From: Linum tenue
Taxonomy: Eukaryota; Streptophyta; Magnoliopsida; Malpighiales; Linaceae
DNA length: 64,000 nucleotides
Direction of reading: 5' to 3'
Assembly (NCBI GenBank): GCA_946122785.1
Contig: CAMGYJ010000011.1
Coordinates: 14,570,001-14,634,000 of the forward strand
Shown: positions 31,215-42,245 of the stretch, one piece after another
Layout of the letters: every line of letters starts with the position of its first letter
How positions within the stretch are numbered: the first letter of the stretch is position 1
Position numbers and translations under genes: made by a program
Notes under the pieces: model-generated
Told to the model about the DNA's origin: nothing
The model's database searches: none
What the model saw: only the letters and a program-made list of their open reading frames with translations

Positions 31215-32061
31215 TATATAAAAGCCTTGGTTACAATCACTGTTCATTAGTGGCTCCCACTCTCTCCTCTGCGACTGGCCTTCTTCCACTCGGTTTCCCT
31301 TCATTCGCCCACGTCGCCCACTGCTTCTCTCACACAAGAATCTCCCAATCCCTATTACCCCACTCGCCAGAGAAAAAACCTTGGTCCTTTGCTTTACCCG
31401 CCGGATCTTTATTTCCCTGACGGCCACTCGCACGATTGACCTCGCCTGCCATGCTTTCGCTCTCCTCTTCTGCTTCTTCCTGTCTCCTCCACACCCAGAA
31501 CACGCTACCTTGCCATCTCCTTCTCCTCCGTTCCGCACGCTAGCTGCTCCTCTTCCTTCTCTTTCTTTCCTCCGCTGCAAACACCCAAACATTTTCCCCT
31601 TCTCACCGGAATCCCAAAACTCTAGACGGAATCTAGGTTTGCTGCGCTCTGTCCTACCGAATCCCTGAACTCCCACGAAATCGCCGCCTTGCCGCCCTAT
31701 CGACTGTGTCCACACCCGCGGCCGTTGGCATCTGCCGCTGGAGTTTCACCTTGCTGCATCTGGTACGTTCCTTCCCCTAATCCCGCCGTTAACTCCTGGA
31801 TTTCCTCTCTACTAATGTACAATCGACTCATCTAGCTCCTCCTTCTCTTTCCTTCCTCCACTGCAACACACCCAGGATCTCCCCCTTCTTACCAAACACT
31901 TTCGACGGAATTCCATATCTGCTGCGCTCTTTGCTGTCGACGCCACAAGCTTCCTCGAAATGGCCATCGGTCGCCACCATCTACGACCGCCGCTAGAGAT
32001 TACCCTTGCTGCATCTGGTATGCTTCTTGCCGTAATCGCATTGTTATGTTCTTAATTATCT
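31215..32061 (+). promoter_or_regulatory. Promoter-like start of an unknown transcript, with an internal duplication
   Basis: TATATAAA at 31215-31222 is followed by CT-rich, GC-richer sequence resembling a plant 5'UTR. Two diverged copies of one block follow one another (about 31540-31775 and 31830-32025; each has CTCTTTC..TCCTCC, CTGCTGCGCTCT-like and TTGCTGCATCTGGTA). Each ends in CATCTG|GTA, a possible splice donor. No long plus-strand ORF with a known domain follows, so the transcript, if real, may be non-coding. Confidence 0.35.
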
Positions 32062-33648
32062 CCCTGATTGGCAATTGACTCAACATTGTCCCGCCACTCC
32101 CACTGATTGCAAAGTCATCAGTCCATGAGGTTTCTATTGGAATGGTTCAAATGGTCTTTGTTTGTGGGTAATTATGCTCAAGCCAATAGGTTCCACGCAA
32201 GGCACAGTGGTGCTTTGTTAAACAAAAACGTCATTTCTTATCAATATTGAGTTGTTGAATGGTGTTTAGTTGTGTTGTCTCTTCTGACGATACATTGTTG
32301 CTCTGCACATCAGCAGGAAACATGGGGCAAAGCTGCTTGGAGATGACCCTCAACTTTAAGTAGAGAAATCTGGAGGCTAGATCCATGATTTTGCTCAGCT
32401 GTAAGCATTCTTCCCATCGCAAAACATAAGGGTGAAGTTTCTCTGCATGATTTTGTTGATTGATATTTGTTATCATCGTCAGCAAGAGTGTTGTGGAGAG
32501 ACCTTAATACTGAGCTACGTTAGGTTCATTTACCTTTAAAAAAATTAGCTTTTGCAGGTAAAAAGAATCATGCCATTTGTAACCAGTATTAAGAATTTCT
32601 CATCATGAACTTCAGAGACAGCAGATGCTGATTCAACAACTGCATGTCCAGATATAGAGTAAGCTTTATGCAAATTAACGATTCAACAACATTTGGTTCT
32701 TTGGTGAATGATGTAACAAGTAATATGGTCCCTTGGTGAATCTATAGATTAAGGTTTAGGCAAATTATGTCATCAGCTGATCTGCCCTTTGTATTTTCCA
32801 TTTTGGTTTGCTATTACAATGATCTAGCTTGAACTGACTTTTCATTTTCAGCATTAAGGGTGAAGGGTTAGATATGTTAGAGGTTTAGTGCTTTTGGAAT
32901 GAAGGAAATCAAATGTGTTGCTTCTTCGAAAGCCACAGTGGTTCTGTAAACAAAATGTCTATCTTATGTTAACACAATATTCTCTCTTTGAAATCCCCAA
33001 AGGGACCAGCTGAGATGTGTATTGATTGCCATTTGATGATTCAAGTGATTATAGGATTTCATTTTGCATAATAGCTTTTGTTAATGTTCGATCTGTTCTT
33101 CTCCCCATTAACTCATTGTCTTCTTGCTGAATCTTAAGCAGAGGTGGTCAGTTGGATTGCATCTCTGACCCTATTGGATGTCTGCTGTTCTGTGATGCCC
33201 CAAAAATGTAACAGACCGGAGATCTCAAAGATTATGGTAATTTTTAGCCTTTTCTTCTCAAGGATTATCTTTCACAAGTTTTACAAAATTTCCCTTCCGG
33301 TATACTAATTGTCAAATCAAAATCATCGTTTCAAAAAACTACACTGAAGTTCTTCGAACTTTAGATCCGCTGGAACTTCATGTCATGCCTCCTGTTATTG
33401 TGCCATTTGGTTGTTCGGCTCTCAAAAGCTTAATTTATACTTGACTTCTTTTAACTGCGCTTCACGTTACCTTTAATGTTCCAACATCTTCCCTGACTTC
33501 TTTGTTCATTTGCAGAAAAAGTTACTCCTCCAAATTCCTCCATGACTGCATCTCCGTTCTCATGTGGTTCCCCGCGCTTCTGCTCTTGCTTACCAGTATG
33601 TATTTCCTTTGCTATCTCAATTTCTTAACTTCCTCTTGCTAACCACGC
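32062..33648. repeat. 1.59-kb direct repeat, left copy
   Basis: Starts CCCTGATTGGCAATTG and ends GCTAACCACGC. It is nearly identical to 36557-38144, with only a few differences by eye. The left copy is continuous with the promoter-like block before it, so it is probably the original. The 84-codon minus ORF (32485-32231) is in both copies but has no recognised domain. Confidence 0.85.
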
Positions 33649-36556
33649 ACTCCATTGGTGCCTTCTTCTCTTTCGGATATTAAACTAAAAAAAAACTCGA
33701 ACTATTTTTCTGGGTTGCCTTACCTAACCTGCCTTAGAACGTTATTTAAGTTAGGTTGCTTAAGAACAACTCTTACAACTTCATAATGAGTTTAGTTGAG
33801 TTCTAAGCAATATATTAACCGTTAAATGGATGGGTATGAGCCTAGGTTTTGAGTTACATTTTAGTATTTCAGCACATCTATACGATTCAATTCCCTGTCA
33901 GTCTCAGAGTAGGGCCCTGATTCAGTGGGTGAATACTATTCCTCCTATTATTGGATTGCTTTGCTTTACAGTCTGCATCAATTTATGATTCATTGATATG
34001 AATGTTTAATCACTTTGCTATGGATGTCCTCGCCCGTCTTATCGGTCGTTTTTTAGTGTCTTCGATCGCTGAAACAATAGCAGGGTCCAGGAACTCTTAA
34101 ACCAGCCACTGCTGCAATTTATCACTTCCCACCCCAGGTTTAACGTTTGATAATACGTCCATTTCTTTGCCATAACTTGAAAAATTCTACTGAATTGTAA
34201 TTTCCAAGATAAGACCCTCACATCGTATTATTTCTTTTATTAATGTTCCTTATCTTAATGTTGATTGTTAATATGAGACATTTTATCTTTTGTCTTTGAA
34301 AATACATTTACCGTGAAATGGAAACTTGCAAGGTATAGCTTGCTTTCAAACAACCTCAACAAAACAACCCTCCCTTAAGTTGCAGGTCAACCATGAGTAT
34401 AGTTGCAATGAGATATCCAGAGTTTTGATTCTGCAACTGTTTTACTTTTTTCTTCTTCTGTAGCTAGGAAATGTCGGTTCTGCCTGTAAGAACATGGAAA
34501 TTTCACAAATCCCATAAGCTAAGAAGGTACACGTACACATACTGCATTGTTGTTGCCACATCAAACATATAAACAACTATCAATGTGATAAGCTACTATT
34601 GACAACTAAACTCTCCCTAAACACTTTCTACAGCTCAGTGTACGTGGCTGATGAAACATTGCAGGTTACATTCCTCAGTAGTCATGCAGTAGCGGCTGTA
34701 TTGCTTCATACAAGTCCTTGGCGTGACCTTCTACATTTGAAGTGGAAAAAACTTACCCAAAGGACGAGGCAGCAGTTATGCTGCCAATATCTACAGACAT
34801 CCACATTGTAATTAAACCCAGTGGCCTGTTCGGCTTTTTTTCTGTTATGAAATCCATGTAAGCCGCCTACTCTGGTTTTTAAGAAAGCAATCCTGCCATC
34901 ACAGACTGCTCTAGGTATCCTCTATTAACTGATTGGTAGCATCTCATTCGACCAAGTGCTCTTCAGTTTGCTTTCACTTTTGCATTATCATTCGTGCTTT
35001 ACTTAAATGTGTCTCTCCTACATATCATTCTACCATTCGTGCTTCAATACAACAATTTGGAGTTGGAACCCATTGCTTGGGTGTCGGTTCTATCACCAAA
35101 TATGCAGCAGAAGCAACAAATATTATTTTACTTGAGATATCTGATTCATTCTCCTCTCTTTTGTTTATTTATGTTTGCTTTCATTGTCGGCCAGGTTATT
35201 GAGAAATAAATCTAAAATTGGGACCTTGCTGGTTGTGATTAGTTCTCTCCATACTGAACTATGTTTGGTTCATTTATCTTAAAGAACTGTAATTTTTCAG
35301 GTAAAAGATTTATGGCATTTGTGACCTACATCAAGAACTTCCCATCATAAGCTTTGGAGAAAGGGTGATATTGATTCAACAATAGAAAATATTTGCCATC
35401 GAAGTAGCCCCAACCAGGGTTATGCAATCTTGATTTGATTGTTCTGTTTTCAGGTGAAGTGCACCACTGGAGCTCAGAGTTCTCATTGTGTTATGAACAC
35501 AGCTGATGCACTTTGTGATCTCCTACCAGTACCATTTGCTATCAAATTTTTGAACTAGGAGAGGTTGTCTAAAGAAAGCTGCCCTATGTTATGCATGTGC
35601 ATTGATTTTATTCCAGTTTTATGCTCTGCATCTGCAGTGAGTCCCAAACTAATGATCACTACTCCAACCTCAGGTATTGCATCCCTTTCTCGGGTCTCGG
35701 TGAAATCCGGGATTCAGAAATATGATCCCTTGCTTCCAGTCCCTCTCCATCTCGCCTGCCAAATCCCAGGTAACATACCTTACAGGTTCAATTCATTACT
35801 ACCTGGTTGAAACTATTAAGTTTGTATGTTCTATCCTTTAATAATGCTGTTCAGTTTTGTCTGTTGATATTCCCTCATTTTCCATGGTTTAAGGTAATGT
35901 TTATTGTTTTCAATCTCATTGTTACTGTAAGAATCCAGTGGCATGTCCTTAGATGTAGTGTTTTGCTAATTTCCCTGCTTCGGACTAGGGTACTTTATCT
36001 GCTACTCTGTTCTTTTGTGGTTTTCTCATGTTCTGCCTTTAGCTTTGTGGTTCAGGTGGTATGATGTTAAACATTGTTGGGGATGCATTTTATTGGTTTA
36101 ACTTAGTTTGATTTTGTTGGCTCGGGAGGTAGTGATGAACTGTAACTGATTAATACTAGGGAGAGACCAATTCAATGCAATTGTTTCCAAATGGTGAGTT
36201 CTCTTAACCATTGTTTCTGTCTTTATAAACGTCAAATATACGTTAAAAGGGTGTGTTCTTCTGAATTCTTTGTTGCTACACTTTTTAGATACTTGACGGT
36301 TTTTGTTTAGTCTTCACCTGCTATCCAATCTGATTGCTGATCTTAAATAGAGATGTAGGTCTGAAATATGTTGAGTTTGTAGCGTTTTGTGATGTGGATG
36401 CTTGGAGCGTAAGTTTAATGCGTAATATGCTTTGTTCAACTCTTTCGAAGGTTGGTCAAGCCTGAATGCATATGTATTGATGAGATTTGCGTCTATTTGC
36501 AGACACTCCTGCATGGCATCACCCACAACACCTATCCATGTGAGGTCAAGAACATG
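33649..36556. other. Gene-poor region between the direct repeats
   Basis: No ORF with a recognisable domain. Splice-like TTTTTCAGGTAAAA (near 35299) lies in a diverged copy (about 35220-35400) of the repeat's own 32490-32650 segment. The region therefore looks built by repeated duplication. It may be intron-rich non-coding transcript or an old unknown element. Confidence 0.35.
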
Positions 36557-38144
36557 CCCTGATTGGCAATTGACTCAACATTGTCCCGCCACTCCCACTG
36601 ATTGCAAAGTCATCAGTCCATGAGGTTTCTATTGGAATGGTTCAAATGGTCTTTGTTTGTGGGTAATTATGCTCAAGCCAATAGGTTCCACGCAAGGCAC
36701 AGTGGTGCTTTGTTAAACAAAAACGTCATTTCTTATCAATATTGAGTTGTTGAATGGTGTTTAGTTGTGTTGTCTCTTCTGACGATACATTGTTGCTCTG
36801 CACATCAGCAGGAAACATGGGGCAAAGCTGCTTGGAGATGACCCTCAACTTTAAGTAGAGAAATCTGGAGGCTAGATCCATGATTTTGCTCAGCTGTAAG
36901 CATTCTTCCCATCGCAAAACATAAGGGTGAAGTTTCTCTGCATGATTTTGTTGATTGATATTTGTTATCATCGTCAGCAAGAGTGTTGTGGAGAGACCTT
37001 AATACTGAGCTACGTTAGGTTCATTTACCTTTAAAAAATTTTAGCTTTTGCAGGTAAAAAGAATCATGCCATTTGTAACCAGTATTAAGAATTTCTCATC
37101 ATGAACTTCAGAGACAGCAGATGCTGATTCAACAACTGCATGTCCAGATATAGAGTAAGCTTTATGCAAATTAACGATTCAACAACATTTGGTTCTTTGG
37201 TGAATGATGTAACAAGTAATATGGTCCCTTGGTGAATCTATAGATTAAGGTTTAGGCAAATTATGTCATCAGCTGATCTGCCCTTTGTATTTTCCATTTT
37301 GGTTTGCTATTACAATGATCTAGCTTGAACTGACTTTTCATTTTCAGCATTAAGGGTGAAGGGTTAGATATGTTAGAGGTTTAGTGCTTTTGGAATGAAG
37401 GAAATCGAATGTGTTGCTTCTTCGAAAGCCACAGTGGTTCTGTAAACAAAATGTCTATCTTATGTTAACACAATATTCTCTCTTTGAAATCCCCAAAGGG
37501 ACCAGCTGAGATGTGTATTGATTGCCATTTGATGATTCAAGTGATTATAGGATTTCATTTTGCATAATAGCTTTTGTTAATGTTCGATCTGTTCTTCTCC
37601 CCATTAACTCATTGTCTTCTTGCTGAATCTTAAGCAGAGGTGGTCAGTTGGATTGCATCTCTGACCCTATTGGATGTCTGCTGTTCTGTGATGCCCCAAA
37701 AATGTAACAGACCGGAGATCTCAAAGATTATGGTAATTTTTAGCCTTTTCTTCTCAAGGATTATCTTTCACAAGTTTTACAAAATTTCCCTTCCGGTATA
37801 CTAATTGTCAAATCAAAATCATCGTTTCAAAAAACTACACTGAAGTTCTTCGAACTTTAGATCCGCTGGAACTTCATGTCATGCCTCCTGTTATTGTGCC
37901 ATTTGGTTGTTCGGCTCTCAAAAGCTTAATTTATACTTGACTTCTTTTAACTGCGCTTCACGTTACCTTTAATGTTCCAACATCTTCCCTGACTTCTTTG
38001 TTCATTTGCAGAAAAAGTTACTCCTCCAAATTCCTCCATGACTGCATCTCCGTTCTCATGTGGTTCCCCGCGCTTCTGCTCTTGCTTACCAGTATGTATT
38101 TCCTTTGCTATCTCAATTTCTTAACTTCCTCTTGCTAACCACGC
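36557..38144. repeat. 1.59-kb direct repeat, right copy
   Basis: Matches 32062-33648 in the same orientation with an offset of 4495-4496 bp. The left junction follows AAGAACATG. The right junction (CACGC then CATAAAAGATGG) abuts the MULE remnant. No terminal repeats or obvious target duplication were seen. Confidence 0.85.
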
Positions 38145-38171
38145 CATAAAAGATGGAAGGAAAGACGAACT

Positions 38172-38321
38172 ACTCGTTTACCTTCCAGTACGTCATTTCC
38201 ACTAGGACAGATATAGGTATTGCCTAGCTCGCTCCCTCCCTATAGCTTGCTGAAGTCGCTTCACAAACCACTCGTTTACCTTCCAGTACGTCATTTCCAC
38301 TAGGACAGATACAGGCATTGC
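38172..38321. repeat. Partial 98-bp tandem duplication at the MULE 3' end
   Basis: CTCGTTTACCTTCCAGTACG and the following approximately 30 bp occur at 38173-38223 and again at 38271-38321. They encode the MULE segment SVLVEMTYWKVNE twice. The outer copy is out of register with the gene and ends at the junction with the 1.59-kb repeat. Confidence 0.75.
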
Positions 38322-40380
38322 CCTAACGTCCTTGTAGACTCCATTTATGCTCTCGCCATGGTTGGTAGTTGCAATGCCGAATCTAGCCCCGTTGTCCATG
38401 TGGAATGTCCACATGTGCAGATCTTGACCTTCTGCCCAAACTGCACCAGCCCGGTGTATCTGACGGACCCGCCTTCATCTTCTGCTCGTATTTCTATGGT
38501 TGATGTGCAACCGCTTCAAGACCACAGAATAAATAATTAAGACATGATAAATTTCATATGAAAGTAAACCATGAACAAGCACATAATTACATTTGTTCCT
38601 GCACTCCACAATTGATCTCTTATGTCTTTCTTCTTCCCAAACTTGTGCTGGAAATTTGCAAGAAACTGTCGAATACACCAGCGCCATGTCCACCCCCATT
38701 CGTCGGGAAAACCATTCACGGCATGCTTAATCCCGGCATGTCGATCAGATATAATTGTAATACCCATTCTTTGTGTGACGTGTTGGTGTATCATGTCAAA
38801 GAACCATGCCCAACTTAAGTTGTTCTCCCCTTCAACTAATGCAAACGCCAGTGGCAATGAGAAGAGTTCCTTTATACTTCCCAGTAAGGAATGTTCCATC
38901 AACCTGTTAAAATTATCTATAGTTAGTATAAATATTACTTAGTTAAAATTATCACTTGATCCTCAGTGTATACATTGTTGTAACAGGGCACGAAAATAGT
39001 CCCGGGGTTGGACTCCTCCATTGCGGCCATTAACCTAGGGAGTTAAGCATACGAGTCGTCCCAATCACCATATACCTCAGCCATGGCCTTCTGCTTCCCA
39101 TGCCACGCCTTCTTGTACTTAATCGTGTAGGAGTGTCGATCCTTCACCCCGGCCATGATAGCTTTGATTTTAATATCTGGTTGTGCCTCGATCAAGTGCT
39201 TAATGGTTCTTGCCACTTTCTTTGCTTTCAGTTGCCTGTGATCCTGGGACAGTATGTTTGAGGAGCAGCTGTGGTTGTTCTCTGCTGTCCGAATGACCCA
39301 GGCACCCTTTCTCTTCATATTTGCAGCCCGCAGTAGCCACAAACAACCCTCTCCGGCATTTTTGCAAATGACATGTAGTTGTTTGGTGTCAGAATATTTT
39401 ACCTTCCATTCGAAATTACGTCGCATGGCTTCTTCGATAAAAGCATCTTGAACATCGACTTTCGAAGTGAACGCCATACCCACCTCCAAATTGGTAGTCG
39501 GATTATACACAGGCATAGGCCGAAAATCAGGGGGATCGTTCTGACTATATAAAAATTGAGATGGAACCTCTGTGTAGTAAGGCGTTGGTGCCTCACGGAA
39601 CGCCACCTTGCTCTCCTCGATATCGTCCGTATCTTCATCCTCACTGACTGATATCAAATCTTCCTCACTTTCCTCGTCCCTGGAGGCGAATGGATAGCTC
39701 GGCTTAGGAGGATCATCGTTACCAACATAACCAACCTCATCTTCTCGGTCATGTGAAGTACGCGCTGTTCGAAGGTGGTTCTCAATGTTAGCTCACTCTG
39801 GCCCCCAAGCAGGCCATTGATCACCGTCAGGCTCAACGAATGGGGCAGTCTCAGCATTTTGCAGGTATTGTTCCCACCCAACACCTCCTGCATAATTACC
39901 TCCTCCGTAGTTGCTTGGACCTCCACCCCAGTCGTAGCCTCCAACAGAACTACCTCCTCCAATGTTGCTTGAACTACCACCCCAGCCGAACCCTCTTGCA
40001 AAACCATCATCACAAGAATATTGGTGAAAATGAGTTTCACCGACCGGCTCGGTCTCGACATACACTTCTGCAAGCCGCATCCCGTTGTCAGATAGGAACT
40101 GTATCATCATGTTCACCGCATCATCATCATTTATGACAACTTCTTCGTACATAACTCCGCCAGCACTCATGTTTGGATACCGGTAAGTAATTTGACCAAC
40201 TCTCCTTTGCCCGTCCATACAAGTCCTTTATGCACAAATGTCACGTAGTTCTTGCCACGTGAATCTCGACTCAATTTTTAGCATAGTGGATTCGCCATTT
40301 TCATAGTCGATCCCAAAGTCCGAGTTTGTCACCCGACCATTCCACCGAATAATAAGCTGAAACTTCTTAAATTTACCCAT
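38202..40380 (-). pseudogene. Mutator-like (MULE) transposase gene, decayed
   Basis: Minus strand from ATG 40380 (MGKFKKFQLIIRWNGRV). One frame continues to 39043 with in-frame stops at 40228-40230, 39793-39795 and 39043-39045. It includes a Gly-rich linker (GGSSSNIGGGSSVGGY), an acidic part, and the MuDR-type DNA-binding region (VGMAFTSKVDVQDAFIEEAMRRNFEWKVKYSD ... CLWLLRAA). The catalytic part follows: VDGTFLTGKYKGTLL near 38903-38860 (first Asp), PLAFALVEGENNLSWAWFF, IISDRHAGIKHAV (second Asp) and TTNHGESINGV (Glu). A frameshift or deletion lies between the first two, and residues normally before VDGTF are missing. It would cut and paste DNA if intact. No terminal inverted repeats were found. 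Confidence 0.85.
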
Positions 40381-40781
40381 GTCTGCAAATTACAATAAGT
40401 AACTATTAGCTTAACTAGAATAAGATTACTATAGTATAGTTAGTACATTAGGGATACAAAAATAATATCATCCCAACCCATTAACAACCGCAACTAACTG
40501 ATCTATCATGAGAAAACTCTCCAAATTCATCTAAATTCATAACTAACTAACATCAATCATACCATAATTCATCTAAATATCTCTAACATAACATATTTGC
40601 CAATAACCGAAATTCACTAAATACAGACATATAATTACTAATACATCAACATGTAAACAATACATAATTATAACATATCGAATCCCGGTGAGTTTCTTGT
40701 TGCTGTAAGCCAACTGAGAAAAGGACCAAAAAGGCACTAATTTCGTACTGAATTGCTGTAAGGGGGAATCTGAGGGCTGGA

Positions 40782-41096
40782 TATTTATAGGAACTTTTGG
40801 GGCATAATCACCGCGCTTGACTAAAGCGGTGAACCATCACCGCTTTTGACCACGACGGTGAATGCTAGGTCGCTGTTACCTAAGTTCCAACCTACCAGGG
40901 TTGTAAAACGTGGGAAAGAATCCCCATTTTAGACAACCGCAGTGAAGGGTTCACCGTTTTGCACCACACGGTGAAGCATTCATCGTTTTAGTCAAAAACG
41001 GTGAAGGGTTCACCGTTTTGGACAAAAGCGGTGATGGTTTTCCCGCCTTTGTAAAAAATGGTGAACCCTTTACCGTTTTTGTTCGCAGCGGTGAAA
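40782..41096 (-). promoter_or_regulatory. MULE promoter: CGGTGAA/TTCACCG inverted repeats plus TATA box
   Basis: Read on the minus strand, a cluster of CGGTGAA / TTCACCG units (41096-40807) precedes TATAAATA (40789-40782), which lies about 400 bp upstream of the transposase ATG. The best unit, AAAACGGTGAA-GGG-TTCACCGTTTT, spans 40995-41019 with 11-bp arms. Position relative to the gene supports a promoter; activity is inferred. Confidence 0.55.
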
Positions 41097-41378
41097 CCCC
41101 AAACTGTTATATTTTGGGAAATATTTTCATAAGTACTGTATTTTGGGAATTTTTTTTACTAACTAGTGTATTCTGAGATTTTTTCCCTAAACTTACTAGT
41201 TGCATGACAAAATCTCCTAGCTAGCTCGCTCAAATCACTGTCTATTTTCCTGTTTGACCGTTTCTACATGTAGCAAGAGTTATTAATTACTTACTAGTCG
41301 GCCAACAACTAGCTTGCCTTCTGGTTGTGAACAGAACAATAACAATTTATGGTATTGCATACTTGCATTCCTCTTGAG

Positions 41379-41869
41379 TAGGGCTGTCAATTTGGTTTGG
41401 TTTGGTTAACCAAACCATTAAATATGAAAAACCAAAAACCAAAAACCAAATCCCAAAAACCAAAACCAAAATCATTAAGGCCCTTACTGGTTTTCGGTTG
41501 CCAAAAACCAATAAGGACTTTAATGGTTTTGGTTTTGGTTTGGATAACCAAAAAACCAACATGTACTCATACACTCATATTTATTCTCATTTCCCTCCTT
41601 TTTATTGAATAAACGTCATAATAATGATAAATGGCCATTACAAATTATTGGTTGGCATGTGTGTCAAAAAAACAACAAAAAAAATATTTGTTGATAAATA
41701 ATTTTGTTCTTATTGGTTTCTTAATGGTTTCTATTGGTTTTTCAGTTTTAACCAAACCAAAACCATTAAGTTGCTTATTGGTTTAAAACCAAAAAACTGA
41801 AACCATTAGCTTTCCAATTGGTTTGGTTTTGGTTAAAACCAAAAAACCAAAACCATATGGACAGGCCTA
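41379..41869. mobile_element. Non-autonomous hAT element (MITE), 491 bp
   Basis: Ends TAGGGCTGTCAAT and ATGGACAGGCCTA are imperfect inverted repeats. A perfect 8-bp target duplication CTCTTGAG flanks it (41371-41378 and 41870-41877), the size used by hAT transposases. The interior is GGTTTTGGTTTGG / CCAAAACC repeats that can fold back on themselves. No transposase is encoded. It lies about 380 bp upstream of the KCS start codon. Confidence 0.9.
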
Positions 41870-42143
41870 CTCTTGAGTCTTGATGATGGTTCAATTCATG
41901 CAGCTTTCCCACTGTCACAACTGACACTTGTATTACTGCCTTCATGTGGCACATAATAATAAATGTTCCATCTACAACCCACACCACCATGACCAGAAAA
42001 TTCAAAGCTACACACTGTTCCAGATCAAAATTCATCATGATCTAGTTGCAGCAGCATGGCCTGTAATTACTCTTCCCTTCATAACGCCATTGATGAACAA
42101 GTGACAATTATATTCTAGTAGTGTTTTCCTTTTCCCCCGTATT

Positions 42144-42151
42144 ATATATAT
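42144..42151 (+). promoter_or_regulatory. TATA box of the KCS gene
   Basis: TATATATA within CCGTATTATATATATAATAC, about 95 bp before the ATG, with a pyrimidine/A-rich leader after it. This is a normal plant spacing. Confidence 0.55.
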
Positions 42152-42245
42152 AATACACACAACATCACCTCTTCCTTAGTCAGTGCACCACTTCCATCAA
42201 GTTCAACACAGGCAGGCCTAAAAAAAACCTCCCACTCGAAAAATA

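Noticed and set aside
32062..33648. 1.59-kb repeat pair as LTRs of an unknown retrotransposon
   Set aside because: No primer site, polypurine tract, TG/CA ends at the homology borders or flanking duplication; the left copy is continuous with its flank.
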